Positions 1 through 9,925 are shown, counted from the first letter of the stretch. The stretch: DNA of 46,687 nucleotides from Prorocentrum cordatum (GCA_963575745.1 CAUYUJ010000679.1:1-46687); one strand, 5' to 3'. Notes: a model not told the origin generated them from the letters alone. Numbers and translations are program-made.

Positions 1-390
1 GACGACGAAGAGGAGGAGGAGAAGAGGGGCTCTCGGCCCCGGGCCCTCGAGCGTATTCGAGGGGTCCCACGTCCTCGCGCCGCCGCGGCGCGGGGCGACC
101 CGCGCGTGGTGGCGGGCGTGCAGGCCGGGATCGGGAGGCACTCTGGCCTCCAGCGGGCATTGGGGGCCCGTCGCACGTCGTTGCGGAGAGCACCGGCACC
201 GCTTGCGCGATAGAACTCGGGGAACGAGCAATGACACAGGCATGATGAGAACCCCCAGGGGTCGGCGACTTCGTCTGTCTCTCCTTCTGGTCTTGTTTCC
301 TCCGCAGGTGCGCCACGGCGCGCCTGGCGAAGCGCCCAGGCACGGGGCAGAAAAGCACGCCCGTCATTGGATGGGAGTTGGCACGGTCTA
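1..390. other. GC-rich stretch without a recognised gene
   Basis: I see no supported coding signal on either strand. A pyrimidine-rich run ending in tttcctccgcag at about 296-307 looks like a splice acceptor, but no exon can be built after it. Confidence 0.5.
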
Positions 391-586
391 AGGGAACGAA
401 CAACGACATACACATAAAAACTCGGAGGTCCGCGCGGATTTCTCGGATCGGCGCTGGGGCTCCCTGGCGGCGCCTCCGGCGCCGCCCCTGGCGCGCTCCG
501 CGCGCCAGAGAGGGAGGTCCAGCGCTCATCCGAGGAATCCGCGCGGACCTCAGAGTTTTTATGTTTATGTCGTCGTTCCTTCCCCT
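391..586. mobile_element. MITE-like element, family A, copy 1
   Basis: The two ends are imperfect inverted repeats of about 58 bases: 391-448 matches the reverse complement of 528-586 with few differences, including the block ggtccgcgcggatt. The interior is very GC-rich and can itself fold (tggcgcgctccgcgcgcca). There is no coding capacity. A related element lies at 27855-28045 and shares an identical 39-base interior (469-507 here, 27936-27974 there). Length, inverted ends and a second copy fit a non-autonomous DNA transposon. I see no clear target-site duplication. Confidence 0.85.
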
Positions 587-793
587 CAGAACTCCTGCCG
601 CGGCGGGATAGGCCGAAACGGGCGACAGAACAGTCAGGGATAGGGAAGCGGAAAGTGAGACGGACGTGGGAGCAGAAGTGCTGGTCACACCAAGAGGTCA
701 AAGAAAAAATGGGGAATGGGGGCCGGGGCATCCATAGAGACAGGATTCATCCGCCGGGACATGTGGGTGATCCAACCCCCAATCTAAGGGCGA

Positions 794-1669
794 ATGTCTG
801 CAGAACGCCCATTTCTGATGATGGCACATTTGTACACGGAGCGCGAAGATACCAGCGGGCCCAAAGAGCCGCTAGCCGTGGACTTCGCTGCGTTGCTCCG
901 TGGTCAGTCCCATCCTGACCAGGTTCTCGCGGCCAAGTGTGATGCCGCTCATTTTTGGCGCGAGGTAGCCGCGACTTTTGATGTTGGTGAATGGGTGTCC
1001 TTCCATAAGGTGAAGGCCCACAGAGCAGACGACTCTGCCATCAGCGAGAATGATAAAGCAGATATTTGTGGTAAAAAATATGGCGATTGGCTCGCCAAAC
1101 AAGGGGCCAGGTCACACGATTTTGACCCCACGTTCTCCGATACTGTAGATTCCACGTTTGCTCAGTTTAAGGAGCTGTTTGTGGGGATGGGGGAAGTCCT
1201 TGCCCTCTGGCCCCCCCCCCAGTGATCTGTTCGGAGTGCTGGATAAGGAATTTGTGAGACCCCGTGGCCGTCGTATGACTCTTACGTCTCCACACATCCC
1301 TTACTGGCACATAGATCACTGGCGGTGCAGTCACTGTCTCAGAACTGTGTCACCACGCACTAAGACCCCTTGCATCGGCCTGAATCCCTCACTCCTGGAA
1401 GTGCTGAAGACCCCTGGACATTACATTTCGGGCATTCCCTCCACGTCGCCTTTGTCGTGGAGTCTGGTTTTCCTGTTGTGTTCTGCTCCAGGTGCGGCGC
1501 TTTTGGGACTCAGAAAGCCATCAAGCTGAGGTCGAGGTGTGTGCCGAATGAAAATTCGAAAGAGAAGCGTGCCCTCCTCAAAGGCAAGCTTCCGATGACG
1601 CAGTGCAGAATTCATTCCCCCCAGCAGGTCAGCGGCACTGCCCTGGGGGATTTCACTACTCAACTCTAA
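794..1669 (+). pseudogene. Decayed LINE-type retrotransposon: RNase H tail plus C-terminal zinc-knuckle-like region
   Basis: The first block (794-1225) ends like an RNase H domain. An HKVKAH motif (1004-1021) is followed by NDKAD and a DWLAKQGA stretch, the pattern of the last catalytic His and Asp in LINE-encoded RNase H. The reading frame then breaks at a run of ten C around 1211-1220. In the next frame RCSHC appears (about 1323-1337). A second shift near 1390-1430 returns to the first frame, which holds GHSLHVAF and VVFCSRCGAF with a later Cys. This His/Cys tail is, to my knowledge, typical of dinoflagellate LINE proteins. The reverse transcriptase is not present upstream, so this is a 5'-truncated copy with at least two frameshifts. 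RNase H and its tail would normally process RNA/DNA hybrids during retrotransposition; this copy cannot. Part of the C-tract shift could be a sequencing error. Confidence 0.75.
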
Positions 1670-1739
1670 TCTTCTGGGTTCGTGCCCACGTGCCAACTGT
1701 GCTCTGTATGGCTGACGCTCTTGGTACCCGCAGTACCCG

Positions 1740-2040
1740 CAGGAGGAGGAGGAGGGAGGAGGGGAGGGAGGAAGGGAGGAGGGAGGAGGGAGAGGGGATG
1801 GAGAGGGAGGAGGAGTAGGAGGAGAGGAGAGGGAGTAGGAGGAGGAGGAGGAGGGAGGAGAGGAAGGAGGAGGAGGAGGGAGGAGGGAGGTGGAGGGGGA
1901 GGAGGAGGAGGAGGAGGAGGAGGAGGAGGAGGAAAGAAGGAGGAGGAGGGGGAGGTGGAGGAGGAGGGGAGGAGGGGGGCGCTGAGGAGGAGGGAGTAGG
2001 GAAAGGAGGAGGCGGAGGATGGAGGAGGAGGAGGAGGGAG
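1740..2040. repeat. (AGG)n purine tract
   Basis: About 300 bases of interrupted AGG/GGA triplets with G-run variants on the plus strand. All reading frames through it give low-complexity Glu/Arg/Gly or Ser/Pro/Leu and should not be read as genes. Confidence 0.97.
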
Positions 2041-3460
2041 TGATCCGACTGGGCCCGTCTCATCGAGCGAAAAAGGACGTCAGCGCCGTGAGGCGCTCGC
2101 CTCCAGGCACTGCAAGGAAGCCCGTCGGGCCCGGGGGCGCTTTCGGTTCGACTCCGGAGGAGTCGTTGGAAGTCGAGACAAGCAGGGGGAGGGAAAGACG
2201 AACCGTCAAGGGCGGGAGGATACCTTGCGAGAAATTGTTCAGCTCACTGCTGCAATACGCCTTGGCTGAAAAAGACAAAGGCCCATAGCTCCGCCAGCGA
2301 TCGCATGGTCGCCGAGGGGGGCATGCGCGACCTCGCCCGAGCTTAGGCGAACACCAGGGAGTCGCAGCCTGCGATCGGACGGACACAAGGGGCGCGGGGG
2401 GCGGGCGATCCGACGGGATCGGGCGGCCACGCGCGCAAGCGCACTCGGGTTCTGCAGCCGCGAGCGCTAGCCCGAAGACAGCGGGGGGCAAGTTCGGCGA
2501 GGTGATAGCGGGAGTTGGAGAGGCAGGGCAGCTGGTCGGAAGAAGCAATGCGGTCTCCCTGGAACAACCTTGGAAATGCATACTTGAGCCAAAGTGGATA
2601 CGGATCTCGACCCTGGGTCCTCCTCCTCCTCCTTCTCCTCCTCCTCCTCCGCCCTCCCCTCCACCCCCTCCCCTCGAAGACCCCGGGGAGACGGGTGCCT
2701 CAGGGCCGTCGCCCATGCTGGGGCACTTGCGGACCTGCTGCAGGGCCCCGATGGTCAGCTGCCCGAACTTCGCGAAGACGTGCAGGGATCCCTGCCGGCG
2801 GGGCGGGCCGTCAGGCCGCTATCGGCGACCAGTCGGCGATCGGGGGTCGATGCGCTCCGCCTGAGCTTTGATCCCCCCCTGACGTTGCCCCTGAAGGGCG
2901 GAGGGAGATAGAACGAGGACCATGGCCATGACTGAACGCGGAAGCGTCGGTGCCGATTTGTGGTCGTCGTCACCTTTGGCGCCCCACTCGTCGGGCGCCC
3001 TGGGCAGCTGTGCGATGCGGCGCGCAGCCGAGGCGGCGAAGTCAGCAGCGCCGGCCCCCACGCAGCACAGGCGGGAGGTGCGCTCTGCCACAAGTGAGGC
3101 CAGGCAGTGTCGGCATGAGAAAAGTGGGCGACGGCCATCGGAGAAAACCTTTTCTGCACCACTGCGGGGGGTGGGGGCGGGCGCAATTTCCCAGTGGGCC
3201 AGCGGCAAGCCGCTCCCCGAAAGCAGATGTGCGCAACGGTTCGCGGCAAGATGCGCTGGCGCATCGCCCAGAGCAACGCATTTGAATAGAAAGGGGGGAA
3301 GGAGGCAAGAGTGGAAGGAGGGGGGCGAGAGAAGGGGGAAGGGGGAGAGGAGAGAAAACAGGAGGCGGGACGAGTGGAGGACGCAAGGTGTGTGATTGTG
3401 ACTGTTATACGCGACACTGATGGCCTGAGAGGTGATCAGGAGGGTCCGGCCAAAGAGATC
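2041..3460. other. GC-rich stretch, no recognised gene
   Basis: Several long open frames overlap on both strands, but none has recognisable motifs and they look like products of high GC. It contains a short (TCC)n tract at 2619-2676 and a leader-like remnant at 2583-2604. Confidence 0.5.
2583..2604 (-). other. Spliced-leader relic (20 of 22 positions)
   Basis: Read on the minus strand, this 22-mer matches the dinoflagellate trans-spliced leader at 20 of 22 positions; the last ten bases are exactly TTTGGCTCAA followed by G. Leader sequence next to non-leader DNA in the genome is known from mRNAs that were reverse transcribed and reinserted. No convincing coding region follows on the minus strand (below 2583), so the retroposed transcript, if that is what it was, is no longer readable. 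It is too short to be the leader RNA gene itself: there is no splice donor (GT) directly after the match. Confidence 0.7.
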
Positions 3461-3469
3461 CAATCCAGA

Positions 3470-3625
3470 ATCCAGAATCAAGAGTGCTGCTGAGACCTGG
3501 CGCTGGGGTGGAGCTGAGCCTGTCAGCCAGACAGATCCGGAATCCAGAATGCTACTGAGCAAACGCTTGGGATAAAAAGAGAAATGAGAAATAAGGAAGA
3601 CCAATCCGGAATCCGGAATCCATAG
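3470..3625 (-). repeat. Left arm of a long inverted repeat (partner 5025-5182)
   Basis: The reverse complement of this stretch aligns along its length with 5025-5182: both hold a pyrimidine-rich tctcattt/atctcatt segment, caggctcagctc, and a (c/g)ccaggYctcagcagca block. Identity looks like roughly 70-75% by eye. The arms enclose about 1.4 kb of AGACACG-type repeats and microsatellites. Confidence 0.75.
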
Positions 3626-3689
3626 CCTATACAAGAGACGGTGTCTATCTTCTTGGCGTTTTCCTTCAAAGGACTGTACAATTTCTAAA

Positions 3690-4000
3690 AGTATTCGTGA
3701 CTCCTTCTTCGTGCCACGCACACTGTAAAAACACAGGCGGGAAGAAATAGAGATGGACACGAAGTGTGGTTTTCACGATAGAGACGAATATATGTAAAAC
3801 ATAAACGCGAAGCCGTATCATACATAGACACGAGCGTCAATAATAGACGCGAATATACGACACGCGTACTAAAAAGACACGAATTAGACACGAATGGACT
3901 CGAACACATCTCCGGAGACGGGCTCGCGCAACAAAATGAACGATTGATAGACACGCTTACAAGTGTCTGAACGTGTATACTAACACACGTGCGTGTACAG
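3690..4000. repeat. Dispersed (T)AGACACGAA motif cluster
   Basis: Loose repeats of atagacacgaa and atagacgcgaat occur about every 15-25 bases. The same motif recurs at 4685-4825, on the other side of the microsatellite block. Confidence 0.75.
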
Positions 4001-4039
4001 ACACATATATGTAGTCCCGCACACATGCGCGCCCTCACC

Positions 4040-4315
4040 TTCTTCGGTGCGCCTTCCCACTCACTTCTCTGGACTCTTCCCCGCTCCATCGCACTGCTCC
4101 CTACTCTCTACTCCTCGAAACCTTCCTCACTCTATCTCACTCCTCGGCGCTCCTCCCGACGCCTTCCCACTCCATCGCACTCCTCGGTACCACACTCCTT
4201 CAGACTCTTCCCCACACCCTCGCACACCACGGCGCTCCACTGCAGTCCCCCCCACTCCATCGCGCTCCTCCGCACTCCTCCAGACTCGCCCATACTCCAG
4301 TGCACTCCTCAGCGC
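4040..4315. repeat. Degenerate CACTCCTC minisatellite
   Basis: Variants of tcgcactcctc and gcgctcctc recur with irregular spacing of roughly 20-25 bases. No gene is seen. Confidence 0.6.
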
Positions 4316-4316
4316 T

Positions 4317-4468
4317 CCTCTTCTCTCTCTCTCTCTCTCTCTTTCTCTCCCTTTCTCACTCGTTATCTCTCTCTCTCTCTATATATATTTCTCTGTTGTT
4401 TGTGTGTTGTGGTTGTTGGTCTCTCTCTCTCTCTCTTCCTCTCTCTCTCTCTCTCTCCTTCTCTCGCT
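4317..4468. repeat. (CT)n microsatellite
   Basis: Two CT runs separated by about 40 bases containing tatatata and gttgtttgtgtgttgtgg. Confidence 0.97.
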
Positions 4469-4556
4469 TTCCCATGAGCTCATACAGGTATATACACATA
4501 CATGCATGTTCGTGTGGATGTATATACACGTCTATATGTATATACCTATGCGTTCA

Positions 4557-4559
<3 letters not shown>

Positions 4560-4591
<32 letters not shown>

Positions 4592-4656
4592 GTGTATTTA
4601 CAAGCGCACGCGCATGCAGGTACAAATATGCACAACACACACACACACACACACGC
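4560..4656. repeat. (TA)n and (CA)n microsatellites
   Basis: A TA run at 4560-4588 and a CA run at 4635-4654, with unique sequence between them. Confidence 0.97.
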
Positions 4657-4684
4657 ACGAATCAATGGCTCCCTAACGTGGATG

Positions 4685-4825
4685 GATCGCGGGAACATGG
4701 ACACACGTTCCAAAACATAGACACGACGGGATAGACACGGGTAGTTACACAATAATGAAGAAATAGTCACGAATGGACGCTAACATTTGGACACGTTTCG
4801 CAACACGGATAGACACGGACATGTA
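4685..4825. repeat. Second AGACACG motif cluster
   Basis: Repeats of agacacg, gacacgtt and agtcacgaatgg match the cluster at 3690-4000, in the same orientation. Confidence 0.7.
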
Positions 4826-5024
4826 AGGATGTCTCAAGCCGTTGGTTCAGTTTCTACCAAAATAGGCAGGAACACATTACAGCTTCCATTATTATTGAAA
4901 CTTGAGCAGTGCGTGAGACATCATGACATCCCTGAGTCTAATGTCTATATTCTAGGTGTCTTGTAGGCTAGGGAGCTCCATCCACGAGCCAGGTCTCAGC
5001 ACCACTCCGGATGCAGGGTTGGGA

Positions 5025-5182
5025 ATTCCCGATTCCAGATTGGGATTTGTTTCCTCTTCATCTATCTCATTCCCAGCGCCAGGCTTCGGCAGCTCTCCGG
5101 ATTCTGGATTTCAGATTCGGTTGGTTGGCAGGCTCAGCTCGATCCCAGAGCCAGGCCTCAGCAGCATTCCAGGGCTTCGGAG
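5025..5182 (+). repeat. Right arm of a long inverted repeat (partner 3470-3625)
   Basis: See the partner at 3470-3625. The arm holds two tandem sub-blocks, each a cagcgccagg/agagccagg segment followed by cagca or cagcag, so it may be built from an internal repeat of about 80 bases. Confidence 0.75.
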
Positions 5183-5189
5183 GCCCTCT

Positions 5190-5460
5190 TGAGGCCATCT
5201 GGAGCTGTTTTCGGGCCCCCTATGGGGCTACCCTGGGGGCTCCTGGCGCCGCGCGGGGTTGTCTTGGGGCCTGTTGGGGGGCTTCTTGGGGGCCTCTGTC
5301 GTCCTCTTGTGAGCTTCTGGTGTATTCTCGGGCTGTCTGGGCGCGTCGTGGGATTCTTTGGGAGTTTTCTTGGGCCGTCTCGGCGCCATCTTGAGCCGTC
5401 TTGTGGTTTTCTTCGGCCGTTTGGCCACAAAGCGAGCCACAAAGCAAGCCACACAGCGCC
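5190..5460 (-). repeat. Degenerate CCAAGA(G/C)GGCCC satellite-like module
   Basis: On the minus strand the sequence is built of imperfect units such as caagacggctcaagatggcg and gcccccaagaagccccc. The same module recurs on the plus strand near 15880-16220, 16400-16480, 16690-17060, 18640-18730 and 19230-19640. Long open frames here come from the repeat. Confidence 0.65.
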
Positions 5461-5569
5461 GGACGACCGCGGGAACTGGTTGCCTCCCTATAGACAGCCC
5501 CACCGTGAGCCCACCAGGGCCCCGTGAGCGTACAAGTTAGCTCACGGCACCCCTTCATTCCCTTTCCTC

Positions 5570-5850
5570 CTCCCCTTCTTCCTCCTCCTCCTCCTCCTCC
5601 TCCTCCTCCTCCTCCTCCTCCTCCTCCTCCCTATCCTCCTCCTCCCTCCTCCTCCTCCTCCTCCTCCTCCACTCCTCTGCTCCTCTGCCTCCTCCCCCCT
5701 CCCCCTCCTCCTCCGCTCCTCCTTTCATCCTCCTCCTCCTCCCTCCTCCTCCTCCTCCTCCTCCTCCTCCTCCTCCTCCTCCTCCTCCTCCTCCCCTCCC
5801 TCCTCCTCCACTCCTTCCTCCTCCTCCTCCTCTTTTTCCTCGTCTCCCTC
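5570..5850. repeat. (TCC)n pyrimidine tract
   Basis: About 280 bases of TCC triplets with few interruptions, opposite in strand to the AGG tract at 1740. Poly-Pro, Ser or Leu frames here are artefacts. Confidence 0.97.
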
Positions 5851-6689
5851 CCTCTCCTCCTGTCCATCCTCATCCTCCCTTCCCCCCTTCCCTCGTGCTT
5901 CCCCGCCCCAGGGGCGTCCGCAAACTTCAGCCACAGAGAGAGCCCCGAAAGAGTCGGTGGCTTTCCCGGTATGTTTGTCGCGGGTACTGCACCTGCCCCC
6001 AACGAGGCCCCAAACAAGGGCCTGAGGAGGTCGCACAAACACAACCAAAAGGACCCCCGCGAGGCCTCCGAGGACCCCGAGGACCGCCCCCCCCCTCACA
6101 GGCGTCCTGTCCACGGCCCAGCTTTGGCCCCCAGGGTGCCCCGAGAAGCCATCGAGAGGCCTCCTCCTCCTCCTCCTCCTCCTCCTCCTCCTCCTCCTGC
6201 TCCTCCCCCTCCTCCTCCTCCTTTCCTCCTCCTCCTCCTCCTCCTCCTCCTCCTCCTCCTCCTTCCTCTCCAGAAGCATCCGAAAGATGGCCGCGAGGGA
6301 CCAGAACACACCCAAACAACGAGGGGCAAGAGGGTAGAGGGGTGTAATATCCTCCCGTGGCGCAGCCACGAAAAGGGGCGGCGGCAGAGAGATGGGAGCC
6401 CTGATGGGTAGCAAGCACACCATCATGGTCAGGCGAAGCTTGCTACTGCGACCGAAGCAACCTCTGGGCCTCCGTCGCGGTGCGTCCCTACTACAAGGGC
6501 TAATCGCTGACTAAGCGCTGCGGTGGTCACGTCCTCATGATCATCTTCTCCGAGTGGTTATCCGACTGCAAAGCACGCTCGAACCAAGTGCTTCACGTAC
6601 GCAGGTACAGAAGCCCGCTGTCCGTATGTCCATGCACGACTTTATTTCCACAATGCCCCCTGGTACGCTGAGGCGTGGTAGAATGCCAA
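5851..6689. other. No recognised gene; (TCC)n tract at 6163-6265
   Basis: 5890-6160 holds loosely periodic sequence related to the CCAAGA/GGCCC module. The (TCC)n tract follows, then about 420 bases of apparently unique sequence with no supported gene. Confidence 0.5.
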
Positions 6690-6870
6690 GCCTTTCCGGA
6701 CAAGAACGGGAAGCGCCGCTTCTCTGAGCTTGCGTGCGCACGCGCGCGTGGATTTGCAACCAACGCGCATGCGTGCACATGGATGCAGTCGCTGGACTCC
6801 CCTAAATGACCAGATGGTCGCCGTTGGTAGCTCGTGTTTAGTGGTTGCCTGCGGTTGCTTTGCTCAGGTG
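6690..6870 (+). repeat. Duplicated block A, copy 1 (partner 12731-12912)
   Basis: The block begins cctttccggacaagaacggg and ends near agtggttgcctgcggttgct; both landmarks occur in the same order at 12731-12912. The middle is more diverged but aligns (gcttgcgtgcg, gtcgct(t/g)ga(c)t(t/c)ccc). Each copy runs into a GT-rich tract. Confidence 0.85.
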
Positions 6871-7047
6871 TTGCGCGTGGCCTACAGTCAGATTTCATTG
6901 GACAAGACACGCGAGAGGACACAAGACCCTCCCGAGGGTCACATTGCCACAGGATCGCAGGAAGCACGGGTCGCGAGACACAGGACACAAACATGCCCTT
7001 GATTTGGCAGGGTCGACCTACTAATCCGGGCCGACTGTATGTTTCTG

Positions 7048-7168
7048 TGCGTGTGTGTGTGTGTGTGTGTGTGCGTATGTGCACGTGCATGTGTGTGTGC
7101 GTGTGTGTGTGTGCCTGTGTGTGCGACTGTATGCGTGTGTGCGCTTGTGTGCGTGCGTTTACAATGTG
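7048..7168. repeat. (GT)n-rich tract
   Basis: Interrupted TG/GTGC repeats; poly-(Cys/Val) and poly-(Thr/His) frames through it are artefacts. Confidence 0.95.
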
Positions 7169-7384
7169 TGTGCGAGGGGGATGGGGGGAGGGGGTGCGCA
7201 ATGTGCATACGGGGCGTGTGCCTGGCGGGCGGGCGTGGGGGGGTACGGCGTGCATACGGAGTGCCTGGCGGGCGAGCGGGAGGGGCGCAGGGTATGCGTA
7301 TGCTTTGTGTTTACTGTAAGTGGTGTATTGTTTACGTGGCGTATGCTCTACATGGGCTTTCATGCGCTGGGAGCGTGTTGTGCT

Positions 7385-7500
7385 CTTCCTCCTCCTCCTC
7401 CTCCAGTTCCTCCTCCTCCTCCTCCTCCTCCAACTCCTCCTCCAACTCCTCTTCCTCCTCCTCCTCCTCTTCCTCCGGTTCCTCCTCCTTTTCTTCCTCC
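7385..7500. repeat. (TCC)n tract
   Basis: TCC triplets with interruptions (caactcctc, ttcctc). Confidence 0.97.
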
Positions 7501-7513
7501 TTCTGCTCGATAA

Positions 7514-7790
7514 TTCGAGGATGTTTCGAGCGAAAGCCCCATGTTGAACAGAAGACGTCTTGAACCAGGTCGTCTACCATCCCATTATTCCGACCACGTC
7601 TCGAGCGAGAGCCTCGTTTCTCAGACTCCTATGACTTCGCAAGATCCCTGGAGATCTCAATTGTTGAGGATGTCTCGAGCGGGAACCTCCTGTTTACCAT
7701 AAAGCGTCTCAAACAACGTCCTTTAAGATCCCGCTTGTTCGGGAATGTCTCGAGCGGAAGTACAGTTTTTGTGTGGGGGGGACCTGTCCT
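7514..7790 (+). repeat. 74-75-bp repeat array, locus 1
   Basis: The core (A/G)(T/C)GTYTCGAGCG recurs at 7521, 7596, 7670 and 7745, spacings of 75, 74 and 75. A half-unit motif, gcgtctcaaac, lies between cores. The rest of the unit is also recognisable (catgttt, aatctcaattgttcgagg). It is one of at least six loci of this family in the window. Confidence 0.85.
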
Positions 7791-8110
7791 GCTTGGGCTT
7801 AGTGGTTGCCTGTGGTTGCTTTGGTCAGCTGTACCACGTGGCCTCTGTACGGGTGCGTGCGTATGTGCATATATGCCTGTGTGCGCGTATGCCTGTGCGT
7901 ACATGCGTGCGTGCGTGTGTGTTCTTGTGCGTGTGCGTGTGCGCGTGTGCATGTGCGTGCCTGTGTGTGCGGCCGTATAAACGCGTGCATGCAAGGGGGC
8001 GCAGCGCTAACCTGTGTACCGTAATCCGCCTGGCCGTTCTGAAGACGTCTCAAGCGAAACGCTCGTTTGCATCGGTTCAGGGCCCCTTCCGAAATCGATG
8101 ATTTATGAAT
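7787..8110 (+). repeat. Duplicated block B, copy 1 (partner 13636-14050)
   Basis: Shared landmarks in order: acctgtcctgc, ttggtcagctgtacc, cgtggcctctgtacgggtgc, a GT-rich tract, a cgaccgta/cggccgta segment, gcaaggggcgc-type sequence, caacctgtg, then tctcaagcgaaacgc and ttggttcaggg/tcggttcaggg with ccgaaatc. The GT tract is at about 7854-7976. No gene is seen. Confidence 0.85.
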
Positions 8111-8283
8111 GTCTCGAACAAGAGCGTCTTTTCAAGACTGTGGTGATTGCGCCAGTGATCTATCTCTATTTTACGACAATACAAAATATTGAAAGAGTTT
8201 CATGTTCGACACAAAGCATCGATAAACAACTCTTCTAATATTTTATGGTTTGGAAGACGTCTCAAGCGAAACGCCCGTGTTCT
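8041..8283 (+). repeat. 74-75-bp repeat array, locus 1 continued
   Basis: Cores at 8045, 8109 and 8257. The last spacing is 148, two units. The array is broken at 8284 by the inverted-repeat element. Confidence 0.8.
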
Positions 8284-8475
8284 GAATATTCGAGAAAGCG
8301 TGATCCACCGCCGCTTTACTGTGGAAAATTGCCAACCTTTTCCTCCGGAACCCGGGGGTCTCCCCCCCCCCCCCTCCGAAAATCCCCCCCCTCCCTGCCT
8401 GACCCCCCCCCCCCCCCTCCCCTCCCTCTCCCCCGGCAAAACCCCCCCCCTTCCCTAACCATCCCCCCTCCCCCC

Positions 8476-8605
8476 CCCCCTCTCCGCTCGAACCGGGGGT
8501 CACTAGACCGTTCGAGCCCCTCCCCCCCGCCCCCCCCCCCCCTCCGGATCCGGAAAACCGGGGGGGGTCACTACCGGTTCGAACCCCCCCCCCCCCTCCC
8601 CCCTA
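8476..8605 (-). repeat. C-rich units with ACCGGTTCGAACC (left block)
   Basis: One full and one diverged unit of ggaaaaccgg, a G run, tcactaccggttcgaacccc and a C run, inverted relative to 9361-9655. Confidence 0.8.
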
Positions 8606-8639
8606 CTCACCGCCAGCAAACGACTCCCGGTCCCCACCA

Positions 8640-9312
8640 CCGTCCGCATCACATCCCCCACTGGTGTTTCCAGCACCACTGTCCTCACCACCGCTGTCCC
8701 CACTGGTTCCACCACCGCCCCTACTGTCCCCACCAGTGGCCCCACCACTGTCGCACTGTCCCCGCTGTCCCCAGAACTGTTCCCACCACGGTTCCACTCT
8801 CCCCACTGTCTCCACGGCCCCAACCACTGCCCGACTATCCCCACTGTCCCCACTGTCCCACTGACTCCTCCGCTGTCCCACTGGACTGTCCCACTGTTCC
8901 ACCACTGTCCCCACTGTCCCCACCACTGTCCCCACTGTACCTCTGTCCCATTGTCCCACCGCCGTCCTCGCCACCGCCTTCACCACTGTCCCCACCACCA
9001 TTGTACCCTCCACTGTCCCACTGTTTCCCCCTCATTCCCATTGTCCCCACACCACTGTCCCCACCACCACCGTCACCACCACTGTCCACTGTCCCCCCCT
9101 GTTCCCACCATTGTCCCCACCACTGTCCCCACCACTACCGTCCCCACCGCTGTCCCACTGTTCCCACCACTGTCCCGCTATCCCCTCACCACTGTCCCCA
9201 CCACTACCGTCCCCACCACTGCCCCACTGTCCCCCCACTGTCCCCACCACTGTCCCGCTGTCCCCTCACCACTGTCCCCACCAACACCGTCCCCACCACT
9301 GTCCGCACCCCC
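8640..9312. repeat. CCACTGTCCC(C) minisatellite
   Basis: About 670 bases of variants of ccactgtcccc and accaccactgtccc; irregular expansions of 9-15 bases. Open frames rich in His, Pro and Cys, or Gly, Asp and Thr on the other strand, come from this repeat. Confidence 0.95.
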
Positions 9313-9325
9313 ACTCGGTTTTCGA

Positions 9326-9655
9326 GGGGGGGGGGGGGGGGGGGGGGGGGTGGGGGGGGGGGGGGTTCGAACCGGTAGTGAACCCCCCCCCCTTTTCATG
9401 ATGAGGCAGGTGGGGGGGGGGGAGGGGGGGCGAGGGGTTCGAACCGGTAGTGGCCCCCCCCGGTTTTCCGTGAGGGGGGGGGGGGGGGGGAAGGGTTCGA
9501 ACCGGTGTGACGGCACCCCCCCCCTTTTCATGATGAGCTGGGGGGGGGGTGGGGGAGGGGTTCGAACCGGTAGTGACCCCCCCCCCGGTTTTCCGGAGGG
9601 GGGGGGGGAGGGGTTCGAACCGGTAGTGACCCCCCCCGGTTTTCCGCCAGCAGCG
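9326..9655 (+). repeat. G-rich units with GGTTCGAACCGG (right block)
   Basis: Five ggttcgaaccggt sites, ttcgaacc starting at about 9366, 9438, 9496, 9561 and 9614, each followed by gtgac-type sequence, a C run and either ggttttcc or cttttcatgatgag, with G runs of up to 20 or more between them. Homopolymer lengths here are likely to be unreliable in assembly. Confidence 0.9.
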
Positions 9656-9714
9656 GTAGAACACGCTCTTTCGAATATTCGAACTAGTTCGCGGCCCAAT
9701 TCAACATCTCATGT

Positions 9715-9925
9715 TTTGGAGGATGCCTCATACGAGAACCTCATGTTTCATATAAAACCTATTGAGATCAAACGTAAGGCGAAAATGCAATTCCGAAAGA
9801 GTCGCTCGTTGTCGCGAGCGAGTTCCGCAGCGCATTGCTTCAGGACGTCTCGAGCGAGAGCCTCATGTTTAACGAAACGAGTCTCAAACATAAGATTTCA
9901 ACATCTCATGTTGAGCGCGTTTCTC
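9715..9925 (+). repeat. 75-bp repeat array resumed after the element
   Basis: Cores at 9723 (atgcctcatacgagaacc) and 9845 (acgtctcgagcgagagcc), then acgagtctcaaacataa and tcaacatctcatgttga. Confidence 0.8.

Larger units (their letters stand above)
8284..9680. mobile_element. Composite element with terminal inverted repeats
   Basis: The left end (8284-8315) matches the reverse complement of the right end (9649-9680) at 27 of 32 positions. Inside each end lie inverted blocks of a C-rich (left) or G-rich (right) repeat containing accggttcgaacc, and a CCACTGTCCCC minisatellite fills the centre. The element interrupts a 75-bp array: flanking sequence (actagttcgcggccca and catgttttggagg) aligns with uninterrupted array at about 14175-14222, which looks like an empty site. 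There is no convincing coding region. It could be a non-autonomous DNA transposon or a satellite that expanded inside one. Confidence 0.65.

Noticed and set aside
1656-2063. Pro/Ser/Leu-rich minus-strand frame and its Gly/Arg/Glu plus-strand partner
   Set aside because: Translation of the AGG microsatellite.
9361-9655. GGTTCGAACC sites resembling the B box of tRNA genes
   Set aside because: The match is explained by the palindrome GGTTCGAACC; there is no A box at the right distance and no cloverleaf.
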